From Intoshia linei (taxonomy: Eukaryota; Orthonectida; Rhopaluridae), in NCBI GenBank assembly GCA_001642005.1, contig LWCA01000109.1, forward strand, positions 1 to 53,488: a stretch of DNA of 53,488 bases, written 5' to 3'. The translations under genes were made by a program, and so were the position numbers. Shown here piece after piece: positions 23,845-36,900 of this stretch (position 1 is its first letter; each line of letters starts with the position of its first letter). The notes beneath the pieces were generated by a model. It was not told where the DNA came from, made no database searches, and saw only the letters and a list, made by a program, of their open reading frames with translations.

Positions 23845-26056
23845 CCATTTGTAACATTTTGTATATAAATTTTTATTTTATATATACATTTAAGCTTTAT
23901 AATTTTCATCAAATTTTTATCCTCCGTGAAGAGTAGAAATAAATAAAATGTTGTCTTTGTCAACTAATTCATAGTTATATGTATCCTAATTTTGAATTAC
24001 TTGTAGCTTTAAATAAAAAAAATTACAAATATTTCCCAATCAGAATCATTTATCAATACTAAAATTCCCGGTCTCCTAAATTATTTAATTAAAAATATAC
24101 CTGCAAACTGTCATTTAACAAATATCTGAAACATCCTTACATAGGGTTACCAACATTAAGTTATTCTCAACCCGAATTTTTGGACGAAGCTCAAAACTTG
24201 GCTGAAACGCTGCGAACCGTATTATTTTTTTTGGGGGGGCTCTCTTTTACGTTGGGGTCTTTTTTTCAAAAAATAATAACAGTTTACACACAATTTTTAT
24301 TGCAAATTTCAAAATGTATACTTTAAATTTTTCATAAAAAATAGCAAATAGCACATTTCAAATGATTTTGATTGAAATAATTAAATTACCCTGAGAAATA
24401 TCACTTAACCCTGAGCCCTGAATTTAATTTGAAAATCCGAAGTCTCAGAGGAAAAATAACGCAGTTGGCAACCATATTCTTATAACGGTTTTTCCAGAGT
24501 CATGTTTTATCGCAAATTTAAATTTCAGAAATTGAGTCCTTTAAGGTTAAAAACCCCAATTCTCCTTTGTTTTTAAATTCAAACCCGTCCTAGAATTATA
24601 AAAAATACACATTCTAATAAAAAGTTTTAAATTCATCAATATTATGATAATTTTCAATATCAAAATCTTATATCTTCACGGCCGAAACCCCAAATTACTT
24701 TTTTTTGTAAACAGGTAGAAAGTCTTATAATTTTATTCAACATAAATTCTGGGACGGTTTTTAAATTCATAAACATAAAAAAGATAATTTTCACGATCAA
24801 AACCACAGATTACCTTTTTTTTAAATTGAAAACAGCCCTAGAATTTAAAAAAAAACAGATGGTACAATTGTATCCTTTTAAGACACACAAAAAAATTTCA
24901 ATTTGAATAAGTAACGCCTTCACGGTCAAAAAAGTACTTTAATATTAAATTTTTTTTATTTCGAAACTATTTTATTAAAAATAAAAAATGTGAAATAATT
25001 AACGGTTATTAATTTTAATATTCAAAACAAAAATATATTCTGATACAGCTTATTCCAGTTGATATAAATACAAAATTTCAACCCCAGAAATCTACGCATT
25101 TCCGGTGAAAAATAATTTTTAATATATTATCAACCAATAGTATATACTAATAGTATGTTCAAATGTTTCGATTAAAATAAAAATATTGATCCTAAAATTT
25201 CAAAAAAAGTTCATTGAACGTCTACGTTTCCAATAAAAAAATATGGGTGGAAATCTATATAATTGGTTCCTTAGGATTTTTTTTCATTGTGTCTTTTTAT
25301 GTTTTATCTAGGATACAATCTGTATTGTATTAATAAATAGTTATCATTGAAACTAATGATTACAACACTACTCAATTTTTGATTCTCAAATACTCATTTT
25401 CAAAAAATGTATACTTTCCTACCAAATTTTAGAATTTGTTTCTTTTTATAAATCAGACTTTCGATGGGGCTGTAAAAAATTTTTTTCTTATAAATTTTTT
25501 TATTAGTTAGCTACCGATTTGTCGAACCTGACAATATATAATAACCTTCAAAAAGAAAACATACATAACTTTCAAAATCTAAAAAAGTACAAATCATCAG
25601 TAAGCATAAACAATGTTTTGAATTTATCCTGAATTAAATCATCTCTAATCCATTTAATCAGCTGTCTCATATTTCCTAATTTAAAATAATTAATAAAACA
25701 AATATAATGCAGTAAAACTAATTTCTGAAGATATCTCCACATCATGATCCTTAACACCACCCAGAAAAAGTTCGGCACCAGCCCTAAAAACTTGAAAATA
25801 AAAAAAAAGTAAAAATATACGTAAATTGCAACTTTAAATTCATTATATCAGCAAAAAATGAAGCAATTAATAATTTTTGCAATAAATAATGTAAACAATT
25901 AAAATGATACAATATAATACAATTAAATAATATAAAACTTTACTTTATTAAAAAATGAATAAATTATCGTTACATATCGTGACGAAAAGTTTATTTCTTA
26001 CTATGGAAAAAAGTTGTTTCGACTTTTCTGCTGAATTTAATTAAACGTTAATTTAC
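23845..26056. other. Intergenic before NAA15, AT-rich with a repeat copy
   Basis: A family A repeat occupies about 24490-24985. The rest shows no coding exon, RNA gene or clear transposon end. A G-run (GGGGGGGCTC) occurs near 24232, unusual in this base composition. Confidence 0.45.
24490..24985. repeat. Family A repeat: about four diverged units
   Basis: Unit starts near 24535, 24675 and 24790 carry GTTAAAAACCCCAATTCTCC, GGCCGAAACCCCAAATTACT and GATCAAAACCACAGATTACC. It ends with the shared terminal block (AATTGTATCC...AAGTAACGCC...GGTCAAAAAAGTACTTTA). Confidence 0.65.
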
Positions 26057-29000
26057 ATGTCTAAAGTAGAATTCTCCAACAGGGAAAAAAATTTGTATAA
26101 AAAATTATTGGTAATTGAATAAAGATGTAAAACGCTCATTTGATCATTTTAATTTTCTAGAAATGCTATGAATGCAAGCAATATAGAAATGGGATTAAAA
26201 TTTCAAAACAAATTTTGGATGTATTTCCCAATCATGGAGGTTTCATTTTTGTCAAATTTTAATTAAAATTTTTATTAGAAACTATTTCAATTAAGGGATT
26301 GTGTTTATATGGTATAGGTAAAAAAGAACAAGGTGAAAAATGCGTTAAGGAAGGTCTTCGTTATTCCATCAATAGTGACTTGTGTAATTTTTATTATTAA
26401 ATTTCAAAGGTAAAATTTTAATATGTTGAAATTTTTATTTTTACGTTTTTATTACATTTTAATCAAATAAAGTAGCATTCATTATTTATTCATATAAAAT
26501 TTAAAACTTGTTTTTCCATTATACTGTACAACTTTTATACAAAAATTACTACTAATGTATATAATTGTGTTTAATTTTTATTTCGATTGTGACTGAAAAT
26601 ATGGTATTGTATATAGTGATTATTCATGTTGGAAATATCTGTTTTTTCTATTTACAATTTTTTGATAAAAATTTATACTGGTTTTATTTTATTTTTATCA
26701 TAGGTTGGAGAGTTTACGGATTAATTCACAGATATAATCGACGTTATTCCGAATCTCTAAAATGTTATCGAAATGCGATAAAAATGGACGCTGTAAATTT
26801 TGATATTTACCTCATCTACTATTTAATTAGGTCAATCTAACCGTATTACGTGATAGTGCTGCCATCGAAATTCATCTTAGAGAATTTGACAATTTTAGGG
26901 TATTTTAATGTATTATTTATTTATTTACCATTTAAGGAAACTAGGCAAAAGTTACTGTTACAATCTTCTACTAAAACAGCTTGTTGGGTTGGATATTCTT
27001 TGGGGTACTATTTTTGTGGAGATTATAAAAACGCTCTCTGTGTATTTGATTCATTCAATGAAGATGTAATTATGGTTTATGTGTTCATTTGATATGTTTA
27101 TTTTAGAATACCGACTATAAATCTTTAGAACTTTGCGAAAAGGGAAATATCGTTCTATATTGTGTTAAATTGTACATGTTGAATCAAGAATATCAGAATG
27201 CATTGAATTATATCTATAAATCAAAAGATACTATTTTAGATCATATACAGATTTGGAAAGTTATGGGTACTTTATTATGATTATGATTTTAAAATATTTT
27301 TTAACTGGGATTGATCAGTGGACATTAAAAATTTATAGTCATTCTTAACTCTTAACATTGTAAAACAAGTTGGGAATTAAAAGTTTTCTATAGTTCTCCA
27401 TATATTTACAATTTTTTATATACCATTAAATTTTTTAAATTCGGAGGAATTTATAGTGTGTCAATTTGTAAATTATCTAGTTTTTTAAAGATTTATTTAA
27501 AACTTTTATATTTACGGTATCCGGCGAATGGATCTAAAACAATTGATATAGGATTGATTTTTTCATATTATTTTGATTTCTCTAGTACGTTTATGTATAA
27601 CTGTTTTTTAATCTAAAAAAACCTTTAAAATTTGATATGTTAAATAATGAGAATATTCTTAAACCCAACCATTTTTACGTGTTTTTACATTTTTACATTT
27701 CCATATTTGTGTGATTTTGACCATGAAGATGTGCATTTCTGAAGCTGCTATTTATCACAATGTTAATGATTTTATAACGGGTCCATAAATTTATGTTTTA
27801 TTAAATTTTTGGATTGATTTTATTTTTAAACCAAAGGAAAATTGGGTTTTTTACCCTGAACGACTCATATGCGGAAACTGAAAAATAGATATAAACACGC
27901 CCTGCGAAACACTGTATTAGAAATTGGTTTTTTTACATTCTACAACTGTTAATTTTTTAAATATACGGTAACACACACACAATCAATTAATTTTATAAAA
28001 GTAAAGGATATCTATAGCTATACTTTTAGTTGAAATATTGCAAAAATTGAACCGATTTGAAGATTGTTTGCAAGTATACTCATGTTTGTTAAATGCCAAT
28101 CCTCATTGTATGGGTTTTATCAAAGGTTTTATTGACATTTCAAAAATTGTTCATGAGACGAAAAACTCTGTTGAGGTATTATGTGAACTTTCTTCTAAAT
28201 ATCCTTCCTCGGTGGCTATTCAAAAAATGCTTATTTTGGCTTCTGATGGTTATTTATAATTAATTATTGGGGAGTATTTAATTAAAATACTGGCAGTTTT
28301 TAATAAAAAATTTTCAGTATTTTTAACAAAAATTGTCAGTAATAAAATGTACTTTCTCAGTATTCAATTACATATTTGTCAGTTTTTAATTGCTTTCTTG
28401 TCATTAAAAAAATATAATTGTAAGTTTGATGATTTTGGAGTGTCAATATAAAAATTAAAAATCTAGTTTTTGAAATAATATATCATACACTACAGACCCA
28501 AGTTAAAACTGAAATATTAAGATACCATATTACAAAAAAATTAGAAATATTCTATTGTGTTCACATCAGAGAATATTTTTTTATGAGAACAAATAGAATA
28601 TTTTACGAAAGCATTTTTTGTCAGTTTCATTATATACAGAAAATTCAATTTAAATACTGAAAGTATATTTAAAGTACTGACAAAATAATTTTTTTTTACT
28701 ACACTTCCAATTTAAATACTGACATTTAATTATTTATACTGATACTTTGTCAACTGGTTAACTGTTAATTAATTGAAAGGTTTTTATGGTAAATGTCTCG
28801 TTATGCTGCGCTAATTTACGAAGGGTTGTGGAAACACTGTTTTCACGGCATTGGTTATTTAAATTTAAAAATATGAGGCTTATAATTATTCATTTATCTA
28901 TTTAAAAATACTATTATATAGGAGAAAATTTAAAGATGATTATTAGAAAAATGGTATATGATGCAGCGAAGCGATCTCAATTTTCATTAGTTGAATTCCT

Positions 29001-31209
29001 TTCGTTTATGTACAAAGATTCTTATAAAGTAATTCAACTATTATTATATTTTATATATTCCATGTCTGATTATTTTAGTCTTGTTTGGTCTAAAGTTAAG
29101 TCCCATACCAATTTGTGATGTGCCGAATAGATAAATCAAAACTTTTGTTTTTTTCAAAATTTTATGAATTAAAATCAGTATAACCTTGCGGATTAGATGA
29201 AAATTCTCCTTTATAATATTCTCTAATATGTAAAAATTTTTAAACTGTCTAATGAAGGGGTTTCCAGGATTTTGACCTGTAATTTGACATTAATAAAATA
29301 TTGTAGAGTTACTTTACTTTGCGTTTTCTGTTGAATGATAAATTTTGAAATTTTTTGTGCGGATTTGAATTTGAAAACCGCTGGTGTAATACATTTATTA
29401 ATTAATAATTTAATAATTCGTATAATTTTCACAACATTAATTATACTCTTATTTTTAGATGCAAATGTTGCATACAGTTTTAAATGAAATTTGTAAAACA
29501 ATAGAAAATAATTATATTTTATCTCCATACGGTAATTAAAATTAAAATTAATGTTTAATTATAATCTACAATTAGACAATGTGGAAGAAACTGTTTACCC
29601 AAAGACTTTTGAGTTGTGTATTTATTATTACATGGCTTGCAACGATTTAAAGCTGAAAAATTATGATTTAGCCTTATCTTTTACCAGCAAATGTCGCCAA
29701 CACACTCCAAATTTTGTTGAGGTTATAGAATTGGAAGTTATTATTCATCATCAAGCACATGATAACAAAAAAGCCTTAGAATTGGCAAAGTTTTGTCAGA
29801 GTCTAGATTATGCTGATCGTTTTCTAAATCAATTGTATCAAAAGTCGCTTTTATTGAACAATGAGATAGAAGATGCTCTTTTAACCATGCATGCTTTTTC
29901 CAGGGTTTAAAATTATAATTGAAATTTCAAATTAATTATAGGATAATTCTAATCCGATTGTACAACTTGCAGATATGCAATGTTTATGGTTTATTACTAT
30001 GCAATGTGAAGCTGAATATCGACGAGGTCGTCTTGATCATTCCTTGAAATATTGCCATCAAATTTTTAATGTAATTTTAAAAAAAAAATTTTAGTTTCTT
30101 TTAGATTTTCGTCAATATTATCAATGACCAAATTGATTTTCATTCGTATTGTCTAGTTAAATATTTCATCAATGCTTACATTGATTTTATTCATTATGAA
30201 GATACGGCTATGCAACATTATTCTTTTAAACGTGCTTCAGAGTTGGCTGTGAAGGTTTTATTTCTATTTATACGATTATTATATCTATATATCTAAGATT
30301 TATCTTGAAATCTATGACGGCTCGGAAAATTTTTTGATTTGCAAAATGAAAAAAATTAAAATTGGTAATTTGTCGATTTACATTGTTTGTTAATTAATTA
30401 ATTAACAGACGATTCAATTTTAACTAAAACTTTTAAAAGTTGCAAGCGAAATAAGCCTATTGTTGACATTTATGATAAACCTACAGAAATTTTGGAGCCT
30501 AATCAATATTTTTCTGTAATTGTTGTGTATTTATTATAATGGTAATTCTAGACCAAAACACCATTAATAGATTGCTTACCTTTTCTCAAAAATTTGATTT
30601 TAAACTTTCCAGATGATTTACATACAAATTATCTAGCCTACAAAGTGTACAAAAGGATAGGTATCATGAATTAATTATGAAAAATTTACATTGGTTTAGG
30701 AAATTTACAAGAAATATTCAAATACCTTAAAAATTGTATACAAATTGATGAAAATCATTACTATACTCACGAATGTATATACGATGTTTTGACTACAATA
30801 TGTACTCGTTTTCTTTATTTTTTAATTCATCATTTAGCTAATAATCTTAACCAAACCGAAATTGACGCTTTGCCTCAATTCCTTCAAAATATAAATATAA
30901 TTCAACTTGTAGATAATTGGCGTGATAAAAACAAAAATTCGATATTTCATCAATATATTTGTAATGCATTTTTTTCAGATTTGAAATTTTTCATTAGATT
31001 CAAAGTGTGATAAAAATGTTGAAAAATTTGAAGAAAATTTATATATTATTCTAAAGGACATGGTGGACAATAAGAGTAAACCTAATTGTTCTGATTATGT
31101 CCATATATACAAAGAAATACAATCTCAGTCCAGTTTAAATTTGAAGGAAAATGTCATGCTTCATTTTAAAAATACACTTCACAAAATATTTCCTCTATTA
31201 AAGCTTTAA
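26057..31209 (+). CDS. NAA15: NatA auxiliary subunit, N-alpha-acetyltransferase 15/16
   Basis: This TPR scaffold anchors the catalytic subunit NAA10 to the ribosome and shapes its substrate choice. Eighteen exons join in phase to 815 residues (human 866): 26057-26110, 26161-26239, 26279-26383, 26704-26792, 26831-26899, 26937-27065, 27107-27266, 28030-28248, 28922-29028, 29459-29531, 29576-29904, 29942-30070, 30105-30254, 30298-30364, 30409-30515, 30552-30660, 30700-30960, 30998-31209. The start MSKVEFSNREKNLYKKLL leads straight into KCYECKQYRNGIK. Clear NAA15 landmarks follow: VYGLIHRYNRRYSESLKCYRN, LRDSAAIEIHLREFDNFRE, YADRFLNQLYQKSLL and ADMQCLWFITMQCEAEYRRG. The long Lys/Glu-rich low-complexity segment of animal NAA15 is reduced to a short basic stretch (CKMKKIKI... 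SCKRNKPIV). Introns are mostly 34-50 nt; a few are expanded by repeats. Confidence 0.95.
27700..28010. repeat. Family A repeat in NAA15 intron 7
   Basis: The segment contains GACCATGAAGATGTGCATTT, AAATTGGGTTTTTTACCCTG and the terminal block GAAATTGGTTTTTTTACATTC...ACTGTTAATTTTTTAAATA, shared with copies near 10700, 36840 and 45030. It explains most of the 763-nt intron. Confidence 0.6.
28270..28750. repeat. AT-rich foldback region with family C segment in NAA15 intron 8
   Basis: Variants of TCAGTATTT and its complement AAATACTGA alternate from 28290 to 28740, so the segment can fold on itself. Inside it, 28490-28605 matches 42880-42990 (shared CTACAGACCCAAGTTAAAAC and TGAAATATTAAGAT, and AGAATATTTTTTTAT). 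This marks a dispersed family I call C. No target duplication was resolved. Confidence 0.5.
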
Positions 31210-31324
31210 TTTACTAAAATTCAAAAAAATTTTAACTGTTTATTAAATATTTAATGTTCATAGATTTCAATTAAATTTTGATCAAAGTTTTTGTTGAGTT
31301 TTATAATTTTTTTATTAATTCACA

Positions 31325-32030
31325 GAGGGGTGCACGAACGCTACCCAACCATAACAAATTCTTTGCTCAACAAAGCTAATACAATGTTGCAGATGCCTTT
31401 AAAACTGTGTAATATGATAACGACATCTGGCCCGAGAGCTATATGATCATCTCGGATACTGCATTTGTAAATTAACTACAGTCTAACTCGTCAATAATAA
31501 ATACCGTAAATAATGAACAAGTTTTTGTCAAAATTCATCCCTTTTATAGTAAATTTCTTATACATTCATTACTTATCGTGATTTTTTAATAATGAATCTG
31601 AAAAAAATAAAAATATTTATATGTTAACAGGGAGACCAAGGTCTGCAAAAATTTATTGACTAAATGGAATGTTAACAGTTTTGAAATACGTCACGTAATT
31701 ACTTTTTATTAGATATGGATTGTCAGTCTTTTTGGTTTATAAAAGACTGACAAGCCGTAATAAAAAGTAAGTTGTATCTACAAAAATGTTAGTGAAAATG
31801 AAAATAATTATTGAAATTTTTAGAGTTTTTAAAAAGGTATCCCTTTAATTCAAAATGTTGATTAAATCACCAAATTGTTTAATAATGAATGTGCCAAAAA
31901 TTCAACATTTAACGTTCATTATTGACGAGTCCGACTGTAATATCGTTGACTTAAAAGGTTAAAATTTAGAAAAAATTAATTTTACACGCATAATATATTC
32001 AAATTTCATTTTTACTTGAATTTTACAATA
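31325..32030. repeat. Family D repeat, copy 1, split by a MITE
   Basis: The core runs 31325-31478 (GGGGTGCACGAACGCTACCC ... CATCTCGGATACTGCA) and its 3' flank resumes at 31938 (CGTTGACTTAAAAGG ... ACGCATAATATATTCAAATT). Copy 3 at 35003 has the same order without the interruption, so it serves as an empty-site reference for the MITE. Confidence 0.7.
31479..31937. mobile_element. Tc1/mariner-type MITE inserted in a family D repeat
   Basis: A 459-bp element flanked by TA. Its inverted ends are left CAGTCTAACTCGTCAATAAT and right (complement) CAGTCGGACTCGTCAATAAT. The inner inverted repeats extend further (AACAAG/ATGAACG). A similar end, CAGTCAGACCCGTCAATAAT, occurs alone near 4318. Confidence 0.85.
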
Positions 32031-33057
32031 ACAGTCAAGTCGATTTAAAAAAATATTCAAATGAAACAATTAATATTTGTTAATACACATTATTTTATTA
32101 TCAAACTTTTTTAATTTGATTATTAACAGTTAATTTTACCTTTCATTTCTTTAAACAGGTAAATCGTTGAATTTTAATTACTTTGACAGTAATCTAATTC
32201 ACAGTTTTTCATTAATCAAAATACTACAGATAAATAAAAATCAATAATTTGTCAACAAAAGTTTACATTCAATTAACATAATCACAAATTGTTGAATATT
32301 AATTTTTCATTACTAAAATAAAGATACGTGTATTGGTACATTTTAAAAATTTATTAATACATAATAAATTATACATTTTTCTAGCAACTAATAAATTAAT
32401 ATTCTTATGTTCAATATAACTTTTAGTTCAAAGTTGAACATTTTTTAACACTCAATATCTAATAAATTTTACTTTGTATCAAATTTATTAAGTGTATAAA
32501 TGTAAGACAGAAGGAACAATGTTCATTGAATATTGTAATAGTGTTAAAATAATTTTAAATTTTTTTGTTTCGTTGATGAAATAATTTCCCAAGTTTGTTT
32601 CTTAAGTTTTGACATTCAAGATATTTTTGAAATTTATGATAATGTTCATGATTATAAAATCTTTATCAGAGTCAGAACCATATGACCCGGCATACAATCA
32701 TGAGGGTCCTAATATTTTAATTTATTAATATTTAATGTTGGAAAATTGCTTATGTATATTAAAATTATGATGACTAATTCGATTTGCAACTATTATTTTC
32801 AATTTTTAAACGATCGATTAAACGTCCCAATTTAAAACATTATTGATAAGGGCCTACTGCTGACTCTTTACAGTCCTGATCAGAGTATTTTTTTAAATTC
32901 TAAGACTCGTTTGAGTTTTAAAAAAAATGTAAAAAGCAAAGATATACAGAGATGTAAGTTTTTGAGATTGATATTTATCTTACTTTCCCCTAAAAAATCT
33001 GAATTCAACACAAACAAAGAGTTTTATTCAAGATAAGGTTCTAATTTAATTTTAAAT

Positions 33058-33215
33058 GAGGGTGCGCGAACGCTACCCCGAGTATAATAAATTTTCTGCT
33101 CAACAATGCCAAAGGCAAGGTTGCAAGTCAAAAAACAAGGCTATGTGCAATGCAATGTCTCAACTTGGCCCGAAGTCTCGTTGATCACTTCAGTGCTGCA
33201 AAAGTAAATTAAAAA
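33058..33215. repeat. Family D repeat, copy 2, diverged
   Basis: It starts GGGTGCGCGAACGCTACCCC and keeps the order TGCTCAACAATGCCAAAGG ... CTTGGCCCGAAG ... TGATCACTTCAGTGCTGCA. It is clearly more diverged from copies 1 and 3 than they are from each other. Confidence 0.6.
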
Positions 33216-33925
33216 TAAAGATTGTAAAATGATTCTTATCAATTTTATTCAAAGGTAAACAAGAAAAGATGCATAATTTATTCACATGTTTAATTTTCAA
33301 ATTTTAGCAATCAATAATACATTTTAAAATACCATATATTATGTAAAAATAAATATATATATAATACTTAAGTTTAATTAATCATTTTAATAATAGTTGG
33401 ACTAATTTCTTTTACTAATAATAAATTTTAGTAAAATTTAAACTTTTAGAGAAATCTTTATTACTTTGACAATTTTCACTTTTGTGTAAATAAAATGTTT
33501 ACTTAACGAAAAAGGATATGTTTTATTGACTACATATAAAATTATACAGTATTTTGATTTAAATTTTAAAATTTTAGTATTTATTTTAATTCAACTCAAT
33601 TTGAGAAGTATACACATGAAATATTGATACATATGTATTATACATTTTATAATCTTTTATAATAATTATTATCATGTAATTGAATATCGGTTTGATTACA
33701 TTTGCATCACTCGAAAATTTAACAGCATAATGTATCAATTTCAATGCCCAATTCTGATAATGCTTCGTCTTGATCTAAAACAAACAGTAAGGCTCATCAT
33801 TATGTGAATGCATTTTGCTAAATTTGGATCAAACTCTCATGGACTATACAAAATGAATGTTTACTATATTAAATTTCTCCATTCAGAAATTTTCATATTT
33901 AAATGATTTTTAAAATTAACACATA

Positions 33926-36900
33926 ATGAATTCTAGAAAATCTGATGATGATTACAATATTGGACAACGATACCCCGTCTATCGTGGTATGTCACCAACT
34001 AGTGAACATAGAATGGAGGTAAATCTGTATTCCATGCATCATTGTATATACAGTATCAGCGGCCACCAAACTATATAATAAAATTCGCGGCTAGATGGAT
34101 ATTGAATGCCCCATATACCATTTCAAAAAATTTGGTTTTCTATTCATTGTAAATATTATAGCGGTTGCATAATATAATTATGTTATAATAGTAGTTTTGT
34201 TCAGCGTTAAACTGCATGAGTAAAAAAATGTTGCCCACCATCTGAAATTTTTTGTAAAATCACTTTTTAATTTATAATAATATCTCCTTGATGATGGTCC
34301 TTTCCTTAGCTTAAAATAAGATAAATCGATGACATATAAGTCATACGATTAAAAGAACATAATTCTGATATGTATACATAAAGATTAATAATAGGAATAT
34401 AACTGCAACTATTATTTAAAAAAATTTCATATTTTAGTTTAATTTTATAGTTGTACTAATTGTTAAACTAAACTGTTAAACTATAATTTGTTAATAAGAT
34501 ATTATAATGTTTATCAATCAGGATCCATCTGTGTGTGACCTCACTGAGGACTTCTTCAATTGATAGATATTTAATTTTTATGAATTTTCGAATTATATCA
34601 TAGTGTAGTGCTCACTGCTGCATATAATTAGAAGGGATGTTTAGGCTTTTATCGTCTCGACAGTCACAAATTAATCATTTTAATTGCACGAAATATTTCT
34701 TTGTTCGTACTCATTTCTAACCTGTTGTGTTATAATCAAACTTATATTGATATATTATTTAGAAAAAAATGAACGAGTTGGAAGAAGTAGTCGAAATTGA
34801 AAGAGACGCTCGATTACGCGTAATATTCAATAGTCCATCAATACATTAAATATTAATATTAATTATAAATAATTATTATAATTAATCTTAATTATCAATT
34901 AAAATTATTATAATATATAAAATGGTATAACCAATACATTTTGATTACAAATTTAATGTAACCACGTTTTGTAAAAACTAAAATCTTTTATTCATTGATT
35001 AAGGGGTACGCGAACGGTACCCAACCATAACAAATTATTTGCTCAACAAAGCTAATGCAATGTTGCAGATGCCTTTAAAACAGTGTGCAATATAATAACG
35101 ACATCTGGCCCAAGACCTATATGATCATCTCGGATACTGCAGTCGTATATTAACTGTACAGTATTATCACTGACTTAAAAGTTTTAAATTTAGAAAAAAA
35201 TAATTTCGTACGCATAATATATTCAAATTTAATTTTTATGTGAATTTTACTATACCAATATTATAGATTTAACTAAATATCGAAAATTAAACAATGAATA
35301 TTTATTATGTACATTATTGTATTCATTAAATTTTTTAATTTATCTTAAAGTGTTAATTTTAGCTATTATTTCCTGTAAAAAGGTAAAAATTGTATATTTT
35401 AATTACTTTGACAGTAATCTTTTTCAGTTTTTGATTTTATCAAAATTTTGTATGTCATATTAATATTATCATAATATACATCATGTAATAATCAAAAATG
35501 TAAAAATCAATATTATTTAATACAGTCAAAGTTTAACAGTCAAACATTAACGGAAATTTCCATTTTAACGGAATTTTGAATTATTTTTTTTCTTAACCAA
35601 TGTGTATGAACCAAAAATTTGATCTCTAATGCTTTAGAATCTATTTTTAATCACTATCATAAATATAATTTCATTTTTTTACTAATTAAAAGTAAATTTA
35701 TTGTTTTTTATCAAATTTTTAATAGATATTAAACAAGATTATGTTAATTAAAAATAATTTTAAATTTATTTTATTTCAGTATATAATTTAAAATTGATAA
35801 AATTTTTCATGAACTCAAAAATACTTCTGTCAACCCCAGGAACCATATGGACCAGTTGATAATATTTTGTGTATATTACTTCGTCATACATTATTCAAAA
35901 AATCATAATAACAATAAATATGACCATTTAATGGTTTTTACATAAAAAAATTAAATTCCGTTAATAAGTATGTTACTACATGAATCATTACTACTGTATG
36001 AGGAAAATTCACTATTAACAGAATTACCGAATTTGCATCCCGTAATTACGACTTTGACAGTACAATGTATAATGTTATACACTAGTTACCACGAAAATTT
36101 TTGACCTGCGGGTCGGATAAACTAAAACAAATATACGTCAAATATATGCCAAATAGAAATACAAACATATGTGGCGTATTTAAAATTATAAATAAAAAAT
36201 TGATAAATTGATAGCTCTCACCAAAAAGTTGAAAGCGTCCATATTTTTTTACTTTCTTGTGCACCAATTTCTTCGACCATCATAAATTACTAAACACCCA
36301 AATTGCAAACCCGGTTCTAACATTTCAAACAATAATAAGTATTTTTTGTATAGTTAGAATTTTTAATAAACCAAATTATTTGACACAAAACTCTATTACA
36401 GAAGTTCCCACTTTTTTTTTACAGTGGACCTGTAATAAATTATATTTTAAATTATATTAAATTATATATTTATAAATATGTAATCATGTACATTTAATGT
36501 ATAATGTATGAGTTAAATGTAGCTTAAATTAAATCCTTATTGATTACTAATACGATAAATAACATTTAGATGGAAAAGGAATATAGTGATCTATCCATTA
36601 AATTTGAATCAACATTGGATCAATTACAAGAATTGGAAGATTTACAATCTGGACAGGTTCTAAACTTAAATATGCGTAGTAGATATATGGTTCACAATGT
36701 GAACTTCACATTGATTGATGTACCAAATTGATGATTCTTTAAATTTTCGAGCTCATTTGATTTTTAAAAAAAAAGGCGTCGGGTTTTTGACCCTAAAAAA
36801 CCCAATTTTGGGAAATAAAACATAGATATAACATCACCTGCAAAAAATTGTATTATAAATTGGGCTTGTTTAAAATTTAAAGAGGTGGGGAAGCATTTAC

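Larger units (their letters stand above)
31210..33925. other. Intergenic between NAA15 and the rod gene, filled with repeats
   Basis: It holds two copies of family D (31325 and 33058), one mariner-type MITE (31479-31937) and AT-rich flanks that are partly shared between the D copies. No coding exon was recognised. Confidence 0.5.

Noticed and set aside
31325-31478. Family D core considered as a tRNA, snRNA or other structured RNA gene
   Set aside because: No tRNA cloverleaf, Sm site or known snRNA motif was found, and the second copy is too diverged in the core. It is treated as a dispersed repeat.
34820-36569. Possible break between two genes in the long intron of the rod gene
   Set aside because: The coiled-coil register and phase continue from exon 2 (ERDARLR) to exon 3 (MEKEYSDLSIKF) as in paramyosin, and the interval is explained by repeats.
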